Of a stretch of DNA of 5,296 nt, positions 5,262 to 5,296 are shown in pieces. Position 1 is the stretch's first letter. The number at the start of each line of letters is the position of its first letter. The stretch is from assembly GCA_003154025.1 (NCBI GenBank), contig PMCE01000141.1, positions 1,764 through 7,059 on the forward strand, written 5' to 3'. The translations under genes were made by a program, and so were the position numbers. Source of the DNA: Syntrophaceae bacterium. GTDB taxonomy: Bacteria; Desulfobacterota; SM23-61. Under the pieces are notes generated by a model. That model did not search any database and had not been told where the DNA came from. It was given only the letters and a program-made list of their open reading frames with translations.

Positions 5262-5296
5262 GTTTTGAAAAGGCCTGCCCAGAAATCCCTCCCGTC

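Noticed and set aside
4871..5296. Minus-strand frame open from the window edge into trxB
   Set aside because: It runs out of frame through the trxB N-terminus, shows no recognisable domain, and its translation across trxB is low-complexity Arg/Gly-rich.

Overview
This 5.3 kb window has a moderately high GC content and is densely coded with ordinary bacterial housekeeping genes. The gene set (class I purine nucleoside phosphorylase, MTA/SAH deaminase, Pcm, SurE, low-molecular-weight TrxB), the use of GTG and TTG starts, and the degenerate short repeats between genes fit an uncultured or anaerobic Gram-negative bacterium. A deltaproteobacterial (Desulfobacterota-like) source is my best guess, but it is only an impression; the window has no taxonomic marker gene.

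Layout. Two genes lie on the + strand: a purine nucleoside phosphorylase (100-921) and an amidohydrolase of the 5'-methylthioadenosine/S-adenosylhomocysteine deaminase family (about 1157-2479). Converging on them from the right is a three-gene minus-strand cluster read trxB (5166-4234), surE (4164-3421), pcm (3397-2708). Gaps inside that cluster are 69 and 23 nt, so it is probably one operon. The surE-pcm neighbourhood is a classic bacterial pairing. Two intergenic stretches of 220-235 bp (922-1156 and 2480-2707) hold no gene. Both are built largely of degenerate 7-8 bp tandem repeats arranged in opposing orientations, plus hairpins. The 130 bp upstream of trxB (5167-5296) holds two small palindromes and no convincing promoter. 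Bases 1-99 hold the leader of the first gene and perhaps the tail of an unseen gene.

How the genes fit together. Deamination of MTA gives 5'-methylthioinosine and deamination of SAH gives S-inosylhomocysteine, both 6-oxopurine nucleosides. The adjacent phosphorylase keeps the Asn that reads 6-oxopurines but has Leu where PNPs usually carry the His that contacts the ribose 5'-OH. This suggests a methylthioinosine phosphorylase, giving a deamination-first route of MTA/SAH salvage. The opposing operon is a maintenance set: TrxB reduces thioredoxin, Pcm repairs isoaspartyl residues and releases SAH, and SurE dephosphorylates nucleoside monophosphates to nucleosides. SAH from Pcm and nucleosides from SurE are possible inputs to the two + strand enzymes, but that link is inference.

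I found no mobile element, CRISPR array, tRNA or rRNA. The most unusual material is the intergenic heptamer repeat and inverted-repeat system and the possible specificity switch in the phosphorylase.
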